From an uncultured Flavobacteriaceae bacterium (GTDB taxonomy: Bacteria; Bacteroidota; Bacteroidia; Flavobacteriales; Flavobacteriaceae): a DNA stretch of 64,000 nt. The notes beneath the pieces were generated by a model. It saw only the letters and a program-made list of their open reading frames with translations, did no database searches and was not told where the DNA came from. Numbering within the stretch: the stretch's first letter is position 1; every line of letters starts with the position of its first letter. Both the position numbers and the translations under genes were made by a program. Where the stretch lies: contig CANNBV010000003.1 of the NCBI GenBank assembly GCA_947502975.1, positions 186,001-250,000 on the forward strand, read 5' to 3'. Below are positions 9,682-18,266 of this stretch, piece after piece.

Positions 9682-10436
9682 TGCTTACTAAGAGAATCAT
9701 ACCTTGTTTGGATATTAAAAACGGGCGTACCGTAAAAGGTGTTAATTTTGTGGATTTACGCGATGCCGGAGATCCTGTAGAGCTAGCAAAGCAGTATGCT
9801 GAAATGGGAGCTGATGAGCTAGTTTTCCTTGATATCTCTGCCACTTTAGAAAATCGCGGAACAACTTTAGAGATGGTTTTACACGTTGCAGAACAGGTAA
9901 ACATACCATTTACTGTAGGAGGCGGTATTTCTAGTATAGAACATGTTGATGCGCTATTACAATGTGGAGCTGATAAAGTATCAGTTAACTCTTCTGCCGT
10001 TAAACGACCAGAATTAATTAATGAATTAGCTGATAAGTTTGGAAGTCAGTGCGTTGTTGTTGCCATCGATGCGAAACAAGTTGATGGTGAATGGTTTGTC
10101 CATCTTGCGGGCGGAACGATTCCAACAGAAATCAAGTTATTTGATTGGGCCAAAGAAGTTGAAGCACGTGGCGCTGGAGAAATTTTGTTTACCTCTATGG
10201 ATCATGATGGCACTAAAAATGGATTTGCAAATAAAGCCCTAGCAAAATTATCAACGGAACTTAATATTCCTATTATAGCTTCGGGCGGCGCAGGTAATGT
10301 ACAGCATTTTGTAGATACATTTAAAGAAGGAAAATCTGATGCGGCTTTGGCTGCAAGCGTGTTTCATTTTGGCGAAATTCCTATTCCAGAATTGAAAAAA
10401 GAATTAAAGGAACATAATATTGAAGTGCGATTATGA
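9681..10436 (+). CDS. hisF: Imidazole glycerol phosphate synthase cyclase subunit (HisF)
   Basis: HisF forms imidazole glycerol phosphate and AICAR from PRFAR and HisH-derived ammonia. The 251-residue barrel has the catalytic pair Asp11 ([15 protein letters not shown]) and Asp130 ([12 protein letters not shown]). Phosphate loops are VGGGISS and ASGGAGN. The gene overlaps the following small receiver-like gene by four bases (ATGA), indicating coupled translation. Confidence 0.97.
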   Translation: MLTKRIIPCLDIKNGRTVKGVNFVDLRDAGDPVELAKQYAEMGADELVFLDISATLENRGTTLEMVLHVAEQVNIPFTVGGGISSIEHVDALLQCGADKVSVNSSAVKRPELINELADKFGSQCVVVAIDAKQVDGEWFVHLAGGTIPTEIKLFDWAKEVEARGAGEILFTSMDHDGTKNGFANKALAKLSTELNIPIIASGGAGNVQHFVDTFKEGKSDAALAASVFHFGEIPIPELKKELKEHNIEVRL

Positions 10437-10768
10437 AAAAGCTATTTCTAGATGATGTTAGAGAAATAGAAATGGTTTATGATAAGTTTATGGAGAGTGA
10501 ATTTCACATCGTGAGAACTTATGATGCTTTTGTTGAATACATTCAAAAAAATGGACTACCTAATTTTATTAGTTTTGATAATGATTTAGGACTTGATGAT
10601 AATAATAATTTAGCTCCAGATGGTTATGCTGCTGCGAAATGGTTAGTGTATGAATCAGGTCTAGACTTGAGTAACCTTAAGTTCAAAGTACATTCTGCAA
10701 ATCCAGTAGCGGCCGAACAAATAAAAGGGTTATTAAATAACTATATAAACTATCTTAATAAGAAATAA
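10433..10768 (+). CDS. Receiver-like protein of the cyclic-phosphate-processing (cREC) type
   Basis: This 111-residue protein begins [10 protein letters not shown], followed by a conserved [10 protein letters not shown] segment, [10 protein letters not shown], an [12 protein letters not shown] helix and the signature [15 protein letters not shown]. That pattern fits the receiver-fold family predicted to process cyclic phosphates, not a normal phosphorylated response regulator. The family name is from memory. It overlaps hisF by four bases and ends one base before hisIE, so it is embedded in the operon. No his enzyme is missing that it would replace. Confidence 0.7.
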   Translation: MKKLFLDDVREIEMVYDKFMESEFHIVRTYDAFVEYIQKNGLPNFISFDNDLGLDDNNNLAPDGYAAAKWLVYESGLDLSNLKFKVHSANPVAAEQIKGLLNNYINYLNKK

Positions 10769-10769
10769 G

Positions 10770-11363
10770 ATGACGATAAAATACGACGATAAGGGATTAG
10801 TGCCAGCAATCATACAAGATACAACAACAAAGAATGTCTTGATGTTAGGGTATATGAATGAAGAAGCGTATCAAAAAACAGTTGATACAAAACAAGTCAC
10901 TTTTTTTAGTAGAAGTAAGCAACGTCTGTGGACAAAAGGAGAAGAAAGCGGCAACTTTTTAAACCTTGTCGATATTAAAAATGACTGTGATAACGATTCT
11001 CTGTTAATTCAAGTAAATCCCGTTGGGCCAACATGCCATACAGGAACTGATACGTGTTGGAAAGAAGAAAACAAATCATCCTATGGTTTCTTTTCAACTT
11101 TAGAAGATGTCATTGCAGAGCGCGTTGCAAATAAAGACACATCAAAATCTTATGTGGCGAGTTTATTTTCTAAAGGCATTAATAAAGTGGCTCAAAAAGT
11201 AGGAGAGGAGGCAGTTGAGACTGTTATAGAAGCTATGGATGATAATGATGAGTTATTCTTATACGAATCAGCAGATTTATTATTTCACTATCTAATGTTG
11301 TTACAAGCTAAAGGTTTTACTTTAAAGGATATAGAAGAAGAACTTAAGGGAAGACATAAATAG
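10770..11363 (+). CDS. hisI: Bifunctional phosphoribosyl-AMP cyclohydrolase / phosphoribosyl-ATP pyrophosphatase (HisIE)
   Basis: This 197-residue fusion catalyses the second and third steps of histidine synthesis. The HisI half (about residues 1-105) has VLMLGYMNEEA, FFSRSKQRLWTKGEESGN and the zinc/magnesium motifs DCDNDS and GPTCHTGTDTCW. The HisE half (about 108-197) is the helical pyrophosphohydrolase with KVGEEAVETVIEA. It is the last gene of the operon, and an inverted repeat follows. Confidence 0.97.
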   Translation: MTIKYDDKGLVPAIIQDTTTKNVLMLGYMNEEAYQKTVDTKQVTFFSRSKQRLWTKGEESGNFLNLVDIKNDCDNDSLLIQVNPVGPTCHTGTDTCWKEENKSSYGFFSTLEDVIAERVANKDTSKSYVASLFSKGINKVAQKVGEEAVETVIEAMDDNDELFLYESADLLFHYLMLLQAKGFTLKDIEEELKGRHK

Positions 11364-11375
11364 TTTTCTCGATAC

Positions 11376-11446
11376 TGTCATTCTTAACTTGTTTCAGAAT
11401 CTCACTTTTTAATAGTTTGAGACCCTGAAACAAGTTCATGGTGACA
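11376..11446. repeat. Dispersed intergenic repeat, copy 2 (inverted pair after hisIE)
   Basis: AACTTGTTTCAG (11386-11397) and CTGAAACAAGTT (11425-11436) form a perfect 12-base-pair stem. It lies inside a longer element flanked by TGTCATTC at the left and GGTGACA at the right. It lies between convergent genes and could end transcription of hisIE, although no clean T-run follows the stem. It belongs to the same family as 4471-4500 and 18885-18965. Confidence 0.65.
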
Positions 11447-11457
11447 AGCAGTATCTT

Positions 11458-11877
11458 TTACGACAACCAACCATTAGCTTCAGATTTTCTGGCAAACCAT
11501 ACAAATAAGAAAGCAAAAACAATAATCATAATGGTCATTACCATACTAGAAGCATATCCGTTTATCAGAGTATAGCCCATTTGTATGATAACAGCTAGAA
11601 GAGATAATAGCCAAAGTTTAACAGACCAAGATTTTCTAAGTAATAATCCTATGGCTGCCAATGCACCAGCAAAAACTGCAATAGCAAAAGCTGCAGTAAT
11701 CCAAGCAGGAGCATTTGAATCAATTTCGATTTGTTCAGGCGTATACATGGCACGGTAAGTTTCCGTATTATAGGCTTGATCTAAGTAAGCTTTCACACCC
11801 ATACCGTTCCAAACAAGAGCAATAACACTGATAATCCAAAACCAAATAGGTGGTTTATTTGATGAAGAATTCGACAT
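11458..11877 (-). CDS. Small four-helix integral membrane protein
   Basis: The 139-residue protein has four predicted membrane helices: about residues 10-30, 58-80, 88-107 and 112-130. A periplasmic or cytoplasmic loop, YNTETYRAMYTPEQ, lies between the first two. It resembles conserved short membrane proteins of flavobacteria that I cannot assign to a function. It is a stand-alone gene, convergent with the his operon and divergent from the truA-like gene. Confidence 0.75.
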   Translation of the reverse strand: MSNSSSNKPPIWFWIISVIALVWNGMGVKAYLDQAYNTETYRAMYTPEQIEIDSNAPAWITAAFAIAVFAGALAAIGLLLRKSWSVKLWLLSLLAVIIQMGYTLINGYASSMVMTIMIIVFAFLFVWFARKSEANGWLS

Positions 11878-11974
11878 AATTTTAAAGTTTTTAGTTAGTA
11901 AATTGAATTACAATTTATAAATTTTTTGTCACAATCTATAAATAGACTACTTTCCGTTTTTCTTTTTATAATAG

Positions 11975-12751
11975 ATGAAAAAGTACTTTTACGTTATAAA
12001 TATCCAGTATTTAGGCTATCGTTTTCATGGTTGGCAAAAGCAACCAAATCTCAAAACGCTGCATTTAATGGTAGATAGAACCTTCAACTATATATTGGAA
12101 GGAAAATATTTTAAAACGCTAACATCTGGTAGAACCGACGCTATGGTTTCTGCTGAATGTGCTGCTTTTGAATTGTTTTTAAAAGAACCTATAGAAGATG
12201 AAGTGGCCTTTCTAGAATTATTTAATTACAATCTCCCACAAGATATTAGGGCGCTTAATATTCGGGAAGTAGATGCCGAATTCAACATTATACAGCATTC
12301 TAAAATAAAGGAATATCTCTATATTTTTACGTTTGGCGAAAAATGCCATCCGTTTTGTGCACCTATAATGACAACGATTTTAGATGATTTAGATATTGAC
12401 ATCATGAAAAAAGGCGCAAAACTTTTTGAAGGTAAAAATTATTTGTGGAGCTATTGCTACAAGCCCACTGAAAATGGAATTTATACTAGAGACATTTTAC
12501 AATGCGAATTAATAGAGAATGATATGTATAAAGCTAATTATTTTCCTGAAAAATCGTATGTATTGAGAGTAAAAGGTAAAGGTTTTATGAGGAACCAGAT
12601 AAGATTGATGATGGGAACACTTATAGATTTAGGAAAAGGAAAATTATCATTAGAAGATATTCAAAATAGCCTGGTACCAGATAGCAGGGTAAAAATGGAT
12701 TATATAGCACCTGCATCAGGTTTAATTCTAAATAGCATAGAATTCGAATAA
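11975..12751 (+). CDS. TruA-family tRNA pseudouridine synthase, divergent
   Basis: The 258-residue protein has the TruA fold: YLGYRFHGWQKQP at the N-terminus, the catalytic aspartate D55 in TSGRTDAMVSAE, and the later FMRNQIRLMMGTL motif. TruA modifies U38-U40 in tRNA anticodon arms. The motif after the catalytic Asp normally reads GRTDAGVHA; here Gly-Val-His is replaced by Met-Val-Ser. It may therefore be a second, specialised paralogue, so I leave the symbol blank. Alternatively it is the only TruA of a divergent lineage. Confidence 0.85.
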   Translation: MKKYFYVINIQYLGYRFHGWQKQPNLKTLHLMVDRTFNYILEGKYFKTLTSGRTDAMVSAECAAFELFLKEPIEDEVAFLELFNYNLPQDIRALNIREVDAEFNIIQHSKIKEYLYIFTFGEKCHPFCAPIMTTILDDLDIDIMKKGAKLFEGKNYLWSYCYKPTENGIYTRDILQCELIENDMYKANYFPEKSYVLRVKGKGFMRNQIRLMMGTLIDLGKGKLSLEDIQNSLVPDSRVKMDYIAPASGLILNSIEFE

Positions 12752-12752
12752 G

Positions 12753-12841
12753 TATTTGGGCGTGCCCCCTCCTAACACTTCGACTCCGCTCAGTGCTAGC
12801 GCCGAGGTTGGATCTGGAGTTTACCCTGAGCGCAGTCGAAG
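12753..12841. repeat. Palindromic intergenic element with tail of the 45-kb structured element
   Basis: CTTCGACTCCGCTCAG (12778-12793) faces CTGAGCGCAGTCGAAG (12826-12841), 15 of 16 positions complementary. On the minus strand the left part (12753-12781) reads GAAGTGTTAGG, then GGGGGCACGCCCAAATA. This resembles the two ends of the structured element at 45051-45210 joined together. The base composition is visibly richer in G+C than the surroundings. Confidence 0.6.
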
Positions 12842-12922
12842 GGTAATGTTAAGGTTTATTAATTAACCCTAAGTAATCGTTAACTTTTTGTATTTTGGAT
12901 GCTCAATTTATCACATACTATA

Positions 12923-13606
12923 ATGAGCGTATCTATACCAAAATCCGTTTTTACATTTTTTAAAAAATTAGAGAAGAACAATAACCGCGATTGGTTTAAC
13001 GAAAATAAACCAGAGTTTAAAGCTATAGAAGGTGAAGTAAAATTATTTTACAATGCCATTTTAGAAAATCTAAACACACACGATGAGATTGATAAACTGA
13101 AAATCTTCAGAATTTATAGAGATGTGCGCTTCTCAAAAAACAAATTACCCTATAAAACACATTTTGGAGGCTCATTTCATCGCACAAAACCAAGATTAAG
13201 AGGTGGCTACTATTTGCATATTCAGCCTAACAATGAAAGTTTTCTTGCCACAGGATTTTGGGAACCAGCACCTGCTGATTTATTGCGTATTCGTAAAGAA
13301 TTTGAAATGGATGATTCTGAAATTCGAGATATTCTAGCAAATAAAAAATTTAATTCCGTTTGGGGGAATTCGTTTGAAGGTGATGAAGTTAAAACCGCTC
13401 CAAAAGGTTTTAGTAAAGAGCATAAGGCTATAGATTTAATAAAAAAGAAACAATATATTTTCACTAAAAAGTATACAGACAAAGAAGTATTGGATGCTAA
13501 CTTTTTAAGTGAAATAGACAAATCCTTTAAAGCAATTCGCCCATTTTTTGATTATATGAGTGATGTGTTAACTACAGATTTGAATGGGGTTTCTTTGATT
13601 GATTAG
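12923..13606 (+). CDS. DUF2461-family protein
   Basis: This 227-residue soluble protein has the family pattern: FFKKLEKNNNRDWFNENKPEF near the N-terminus, FRIYRDVRFSKNKLPYKTHFG in the middle, then GGYYLHIQPN and a late KAPKGF-like segment. The function of the family is unknown. I chose the ATG at 12923 because the domain pattern starts directly after it; an in-frame ATG at 12899 would add eight residues without domain content. It is single, followed by a repeat-like spacer. Confidence 0.85.
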   Translation: MSVSIPKSVFTFFKKLEKNNNRDWFNENKPEFKAIEGEVKLFYNAILENLNTHDEIDKLKIFRIYRDVRFSKNKLPYKTHFGGSFHRTKPRLRGGYYLHIQPNNESFLATGFWEPAPADLLRIRKEFEMDDSEIRDILANKKFNSVWGNSFEGDEVKTAPKGFSKEHKAIDLIKKKQYIFTKKYTDKEVLDANFLSEIDKSFKAIRPFFDYMSDVLTTDLNGVSLID

Positions 13607-13617
13607 CCTTACCATAT

Positions 13618-13682
13618 CATTCCGACGATAGGAAGAACCTCAATTCATTAGGCTGAGATGTCCCACATACGTTCGACATCAC
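13618..13682. repeat. Candidate palindromic intergenic repeat
   Basis: The spacer after the DUF2461 gene has TCATTCCGACGATAGGAAG and a GATGTC...GACATC pair (13657-13662 and 13675-13680). The sequence style matches short repeats common between flavobacterial genes, but there is no second copy in this window, so the repeat status is inferred. Confidence 0.3.
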
Positions 13683-13701
13683 AATTAAAGAAGATAAAAA
13701 A

Positions 13702-14118
13702 CTAAACCGCCACCAAAACCTCAGGCTTTTCAAACAACTGAATATTACTAATCAAACGCTGCTTTACAATATTCATCATACGTTTATTCAAAGCAGATGA
13801 ATTCTGAATGTAGATTTCATATTCTTCAACAGTGAATAATCCAATAATCATCCCCTTCATAGAATTACGCAATTTCATATCTTTTTGAACAGCATTTTCA
13901 ATATAATCTATTCGTTTTTCGATAGATAAGTCATAAAAAACCGATTTGTGTTTTTTGATATAATTTTTAAAAACGGCAATCAATAAATCATTTTGAAATT
14001 TAATAATTGGGCGTAATACCATATTCTGAAAACGTTCGTCAGCGCTCATATTTTCAGAGATTGTTGCATTTGAAATTTCAGGTCTGATATTTTTTAAAAG
14101 AGATTGTCTAGAGTCCAT
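13702..14118 (-). CDS. Conserved flavobacterial protein of unknown function
   Basis: This 138-residue soluble, mostly helical protein has conserved-looking segments FQNMVLRPIIKFQNDLL, FKNYIKKHKSVFYDL and KDMKLRNSMKGMIIGLFT. I do not see a signal peptide or catalytic motif. Homologues are sometimes labelled glyoxalase in my recollection, but none of the metal ligands of that fold are evident here. It is a single gene. Confidence 0.7.
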   Translation of the reverse strand: MDSRQSLLKNIRPEISNATISENMSADERFQNMVLRPIIKFQNDLLIAVFKNYIKKHKSVFYDLSIEKRIDYIENAVQKDMKLRNSMKGMIIGLFTVEEYEIYIQNSSALNKRMMNIVKQRLISNIQLFEKPEVLVAV

Positions 14119-14204
14119 GAGAAGTCGATTTGGACTTAAAAATATCGAATTAAAAAAACTGATGTTAACAATTCACTTATAGTTATGAACCTATTTATTA
14201 ACAA

Positions 14205-14236
14205 AAAAGGTTGATATCACTGTATACCAACCTTTT
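14205..14236 (-). terminator. Terminator of the SDR gene
   Basis: On the minus strand AAAAGGTTG (14236-14228) pairs with CAACCTTTT (14213-14205), a 9-base-pair stem, followed by further Ts and AT-rich sequence. It lies 26 bases after the SDR stop codon. Confidence 0.7.
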
Positions 14237-14261
14237 ACAATTTCACAATACTTAGAATGAA

Positions 14262-15011
14262 TTATATCTGACTCATTCCACCATCAACTTCAATTTCAAT
14301 ACCATTAACAAAAGAAGCATCATCTGAAGCTAAAAATAAAGCTGTATTGGCTATTTCTTCAGAAGTACCAAATCTGCCTAAAGGTATTTGTTGTCCAAAT
14401 TCTTCTCCTAATCCTTCTATAACATCTTGTGGTAATCCCATTTTTCCATAAATAGGTGTTTCTATTGGTCCTGGAGCTATTGAATTCACTCTAATACCTC
14501 TTGATTTTACTTCAGAAGTCAACACTCTAGCATAAGAGCGCAATGCACCCTTACTCGCCGAATAGACTCCAAAACCATCAAATCCTTTTTGACTGACAAT
14601 AGAAGTTGTAAATAATATCGAACCGCCATCATTTATATTTGGCAGCGCTTCTTTCACGGCTAAAATTGGTCCCTTTACGTTTATGTTGAATATCTCGTCA
14701 TAATGATCAACAGTTACATCAGTAGTTGGAGTAGGAGGCGCTATACCAGCGTTTAAGAATAAAATATCAATATTACCATATTTTGCTTTTGCAGTTTGGA
14801 TTAAGTTAATATTATCTTCTGGTTTTCCGACATCAGCTAAAACTGTAATAAAATCACCTTCTAAATTTTTAGAAACTTCATCCAATGCTTCTTGCCGCCT
14901 TCCTGAAAGTACTACTTTTGCACCTTCTTTTAAAAAAAGTTTAGCTGTTGCTAATCCTATTCCACTATTTGCACCTGTGATTACAGCTACTTTATTTTCT
15001 AGTTTACTCAT
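14262..15011 (-). CDS. Short-chain dehydrogenase/reductase (SDR)
   Basis: This 249-residue classical SDR has the NAD(P)-binding motif TGANSGIG (residues 13-20), the NAG motif in LFLNAGIAPP, the catalytic Ser in LFTTSIVSQKG, and YSASKGALRSYA holding the catalytic Tyr-Lys pair. The late loop SIAPGPIETP and the C-terminus NGIEIEVDGGMSQI are typical. The substrate is unknown. It follows the TetR gene with 52 bases between, which contain an operator-like palindrome, so it is the likely repressed target. Confidence 0.93.
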   Translation of the reverse strand: MSKLENKVAVITGANSGIGLATAKLFLKEGAKVVLSGRRQEALDEVSKNLEGDFITVLADVGKPEDNINLIQTAKAKYGNIDILFLNAGIAPPTPTTDVTVDHYDEIFNINVKGPILAVKEALPNINDGGSILFTTSIVSQKGFDGFGVYSASKGALRSYARVLTSEVKSRGIRVNSIAPGPIETPIYGKMGLPQDVIEGLGEEFGQQIPLGRFGTSEEIANTALFLASDDASFVNGIEIEVDGGMSQI

Positions 15012-15027
15012 AATAGTTGTTGTTTTA

Positions 15028-15047
15028 TTTGAAACAATCGTTTCAAA
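15028..15047. promoter_or_regulatory. Operator-like palindrome upstream of the SDR gene
   Basis: TTTGAAACAATCGTTTCAAA is a 20-base palindrome with a single central mismatch pair. It lies 17 bases before the SDR start. It is nearly identical to the site at the TetR gene start (15651-15670), so both are probably bound by the TetR protein. Confidence 0.8.
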
Positions 15048-15063
15048 TTGATTTAAAAAAAAT

Positions 15064-15645
15064 TTATTGTAATGTTTGTATAATCGTGTTTTTGATACTT
15101 TCTAATTTAGATGTGTCAGAAATTAAAATACCTGTCATTCTAAACCCTTGCATATTAGAATAAAGGTATAAGGCATAGTTAGTAGCATCTCGTTTTGTAT
15201 TTATTAAATTATTTTCTTGTCCTTTTTTCACCAAACCTTCTAATAAGCTTAGCATATCATTTTGATTTTTTTGTAAAAAATTAGTGATAGATATATCATG
15301 ATTTGCCATTTCTGATGCACAATTCACCAACAAACAGCCTTTATCTTGTTCTTCTTTACTCATTTCAGCTATATAAATATCAAAGATTAAACCAATAGAT
15401 TCTAATGCATTTTTTGTTTGATTTAGCTTCTCTGATAGAATAGTATTGCATTTGCTTTTATAGTTTTTTAAACATTCTAGAAATAAGTTATGTTTGTTTT
15501 CAAACGAATTATAGATACTAGATCTGTTTAAACCAGTAGCATCTACAATATCTTGCATAGACGTAGCATTAAAACCTTTGTCATGAAATACTTCAGTCAC
15601 TTGTGCAATTATTAAATCTTTATCGAATGTTTCTACTTTTGGCAT
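15064..15645 (-). CDS. TetR/AcrR-family transcriptional repressor
   Basis: The 193-residue protein has an N-terminal helix-turn-helix: VFHDKGFNATSMQDIVDATG, then NRSSIYNSFENKHNLF. A helical ligand-binding domain follows (with KGCLLVNCASEMANHD and LYLYSNMQGFRMTG). I place the start at the ATG ending at 15645. A longer TTG-initiated frame to 15669 would run through the operator. The gene is upstream of the SDR on the same strand, and both carry the same palindrome, suggesting self-repression and control of the SDR by a small molecule. Confidence 0.92.
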   Translation of the reverse strand: MPKVETFDKDLIIAQVTEVFHDKGFNATSMQDIVDATGLNRSSIYNSFENKHNLFLECLKNYKSKCNTILSEKLNQTKNALESIGLIFDIYIAEMSKEEQDKGCLLVNCASEMANHDISITNFLQKNQNDMLSLLEGLVKKGQENNLINTKRDATNYALYLYSNMQGFRMTGILISDTSKLESIKNTIIQTLQ

Positions 15646-15650
15646 TTTTA

Positions 15651-15670
15651 TTTGAAATGATCGTTTCAAA
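15651..15670. promoter_or_regulatory. Operator-like palindrome at the TetR gene start
   Basis: TTTGAAATGATCGTTTCAAA is a near-perfect 20-base palindrome ending five bases before the TetR start codon. It differs from the 15028-15047 site at two positions. It lies about 40 bases upstream of the -7 element (15710-15717) of the divergent DUF72 gene, so it could affect that gene too. Confidence 0.8.
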
Positions 15671-15709
15671 ATTAAAAATTATTCTGAAACTAGAATGTTA
15701 AAATTTAGT

Positions 15710-15717
15710 TATTTTTG
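15710..15717 (+). promoter_or_regulatory. Promoter -7 element of the DUF72 gene
   Basis: TATTTTTG matches the Bacteroidota -7 consensus TAnnTTTG exactly and lies 16 bases before the ATG. No clear -33 TTG is present. Confidence 0.45.
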
Positions 15718-15733
15718 AAGAAAGAGCTGTTTT

Positions 15734-16624
15734 ATGAAATTTGGAAGCGTTGATCATCCTGAATTAATAGATTTTACTTTACCAAAAGACCACGTAGATA
15801 CTAATCGTGTTTTAAATGCAGTAAAAGATGATAATATTCCTGAAATATATGTGGGTTGTGCTAAATGGAATAGGGCAGATTTAAAAGGTTTTTATCCCAG
15901 AGGTACTAAAGATGAATTGGGTTATTATTCATCTCAATTTAATTCTATTGAGATGAACGCTACATTTTACAGAATCTTTCCAGCCGAACAATTTTCAACC
16001 TGGTATGATAAAACACCTGAAGGGTTCAAGTTTTTTCCGAAGTTAAACCAAGAAATTAGCCATTGGAAGCGATTGAATGAAACGCAATCTGTAGTCGAGA
16101 ATTATCTATATAATGCATCAAATCTTAAAGAAAAATTAGGAACTATATTTTTACAAATGCACAGTAATTTTGCGCCAAAAGATTTTAATAGAGTTATTTC
16201 ATTTGTAGAAAATTGGCCAAAAGAAATCCCTTTGGCTGTAGAATTCAGACATACAAATTGGTATAATGATCAAGCAATAGCTGAAGATCTATATCAACTT
16301 TTGGAAGCAAACAATATATCTAACGTTATTGTTGATACAGCTGGGAGGCGTGATTTAATGCACATGAGGCTGACCAATGCTACAGCCTTTGTACGTTATG
16401 TTGGTGCAAATCATGAAAGTGATTATACACGCTTGGATGATTGGGTAAAACGACTGAAACTCTGGAAAGATCAAGGCATTAAAGAAATAGACTTTTTTAT
16501 TCACCAAAACATTGAAAAAGAATCCCCTTTATTATCGGCTTATTTCATTAAAAAACTAAACTCCGAATTGGGATATAGCCTCAAAATCCCTAATGAAGAA
16601 GATCAGCAACAGACGCTTTTTTAA
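15734..16624 (+). CDS. DUF72-family TIM-barrel protein
   Basis: This 296-residue protein has the family pattern YVGCAKWNRADLKGFYP, then NSIEMNATFYR, FFPKLNQEISHWKRL, an AVEFRHTNWY strand and a late VRYVGAN segment. DUF72 (YecE-like) proteins adopt a TIM barrel of unknown reaction, sometimes next to Fe-S genes. It is a single gene, divergent from the TetR repressor. Confidence 0.9.
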   Translation: MKFGSVDHPELIDFTLPKDHVDTNRVLNAVKDDNIPEIYVGCAKWNRADLKGFYPRGTKDELGYYSSQFNSIEMNATFYRIFPAEQFSTWYDKTPEGFKFFPKLNQEISHWKRLNETQSVVENYLYNASNLKEKLGTIFLQMHSNFAPKDFNRVISFVENWPKEIPLAVEFRHTNWYNDQAIAEDLYQLLEANNISNVIVDTAGRRDLMHMRLTNATAFVRYVGANHESDYTRLDDWVKRLKLWKDQGIKEIDFFIHQNIEKESPLLSAYFIKKLNSELGYSLKIPNEEDQQQTLF

Positions 16625-16765
16625 ACCGATGAATTTACCTTTCAAAAATTATAACCAAAAAAATGTTTTCATTGCATAAAATGCAATTTATATGATGTTC
16701 ATTGTATATTTTGTAAAAATAAAATAACAATACACTCTAAACTTTCAATTAAATGTAATTAAATA

Positions 16766-16773
16766 TAACTTTG
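16766..16773 (+). promoter_or_regulatory. Promoter -7 element of the leu operon
   Basis: TAACTTTG matches TAnnTTTG exactly, 75 bases before the leuC start. No convincing -33 TTG is present, and the leader between it and leuC has no Leu-rich ORF or terminator hairpin. Confidence 0.4.
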
Positions 16774-16848
16774 TGTACTGTAGTAACTTCATTAGACTAA
16801 ATTTATACATTTTTGAGGTTATTTCAACAAAACAAACCTATATTATTT

Positions 16849-18255
16849 ATGAGTAAGACATTATTTGACAAGGTGTGGGATTCGCATGTTGTTAGAAAAA
16901 TAGAAGATGGACCTGATGTGTTTTTTATAGACCGTCATTTTATACATGAAGTTACTAGTCCTGTAGCTTTTGTTGGATTGAGAAGTCGTGGCATTGGTGT
17001 TATGTATCCTGAGCGTACGTTCGCTACAGCTGATCATAACACTCCTACTTGGAATCAACATTTACCAGTTGCCGACCCTTTATCTGCAAACCAATTAGAA
17101 GCTTTAGCTAATAATGCTGCGGAATATGGAATTTCGCATTGGGGATTAGGACACAGAAACAATGGTATTGTTCATATTGTAGGACCTGAAAACGGTATTA
17201 CACTTCCTGGATCTACGATTGTTTGTGGTGATTCGCATACATCTACACATGGTGCTTTTGGTGCTATTGCTTTTGGTATTGGGACTTCTGAGGTTGAAAT
17301 GGTATTGTCTACACAATGTATCATGCAACCTAAGCCCAAGAAAATGCGTATTAACGTAAATGGTGCATTAGGTTTTGGTGTTACTCCAAAGGATGTAGCC
17401 TTATATATAATTTCTCAACAAACCACTTCTGGTGCAACAGGATACTTTGTAGAATATGCTGGAGATGTTTTTGAAGATATGTCTATGGAAGGCCGTATGA
17501 CAGTGTGTAACTTATCTATTGAGATGGGAGCACGCGGTGGTATGATTGCTCCAGATGAAAAGACTTTTGAATATATTAAAGACAGAAAGCACACACCAAA
17601 AGGTGCAGATTGGGATAAAGCCATGGCTTATTGGAAAACGCTTTATACTGAAGCTGATGCCGAATTTGATGTAGAATTTAACTACAATGCTTCCGATATA
17701 GAGCCAATGATTACTTACGGAACCAACCCTGGAATGGGTATGGGTGTAACGCAATCTATTCCAATGGCAGAAGATGTTCAAGGAGGTGTTGCGACGTATA
17801 AGAAGTCATTAGGCTACATGAAGTTTGGTGAAGGAGACAACATGATTGGTAAGCAAGTAGATTATGTGTTCTTAGGGTCTTGTACAAATGGACGTATAGA
17901 AGATTTTAGAGCATTTTGTTCTATTGTTGAAGGGCGTCAGAAAGCAGAGAATATTACAGCTTGGTTAGTTCCAGGTTCACACAAGGTAGTAGACCAAATA
18001 AAAGAAGAAGGTTTAGATAAGATACTAGAAGCTGCTGGATTTGTTTTAAGAGAACCAGGGTGTTCAGCTTGTTTAGCAATGAATGATGATAAAGTACCTG
18101 CAGGAAAACTTGCAGTATCTACATCTAATCGTAATTTTGAAGGACGTCAAGGTCCAGGATCAAGAACCTTATTAGCGTCTCCACTAGTAGCCGCAGCCAC
18201 TGCGGTTGAGGGCGTGGTGACAGATCCAAGAACATTAATTAAAGAAACAGCTTAA
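16849..18255 (+). CDS. leuC: 3-isopropylmalate dehydratase large subunit (LeuC)
   Basis: LeuC is the aconitase-family [4Fe-4S] subunit that isomerises 2- to 3-isopropylmalate. The 468-residue protein shows [25 protein letters not shown], the cluster cysteines in [10 protein letters not shown] and [10 protein letters not shown], and [16 protein letters not shown] use the ATG at 16849 ([10 protein letters not shown]). A non-ATG frame 12 codons upstream lies in leader sequence. It is first in leuC-D-A-B. Confidence 0.97.
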   Translation: MSKTLFDKVWDSHVVRKIEDGPDVFFIDRHFIHEVTSPVAFVGLRSRGIGVMYPERTFATADHNTPTWNQHLPVADPLSANQLEALANNAAEYGISHWGLGHRNNGIVHIVGPENGITLPGSTIVCGDSHTSTHGAFGAIAFGIGTSEVEMVLSTQCIMQPKPKKMRINVNGALGFGVTPKDVALYIISQQTTSGATGYFVEYAGDVFEDMSMEGRMTVCNLSIEMGARGGMIAPDEKTFEYIKDRKHTPKGADWDKAMAYWKTLYTEADAEFDVEFNYNASDIEPMITYGTNPGMGMGVTQSIPMAEDVQGGVATYKKSLGYMKFGEGDNMIGKQVDYVFLGSCTNGRIEDFRAFCSIVEGRQKAENITAWLVPGSHKVVDQIKEEGLDKILEAAGFVLREPGCSACLAMNDDKVPAGKLAVSTSNRNFEGRQGPGSRTLLASPLVAAATAVEGVVTDPRTLIKETA

Positions 18256-18266
18256 AAGTAACGACA

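Noticed and set aside
15646-15669. TTG-initiated extension of the TetR protein
   Set aside because: It would run through a perfect operator palindrome and adds no family residues; the ATG ending at 15645 fits the helix-turn-helix start.
16625-16848. A leader peptide and attenuator before leuC, expected by analogy with his and thr
   Set aside because: I looked for Leu-, Val- or Ile-rich short ORFs and a T-run hairpin and found none; the only hairpin (16671-16687) lacks a T-run.
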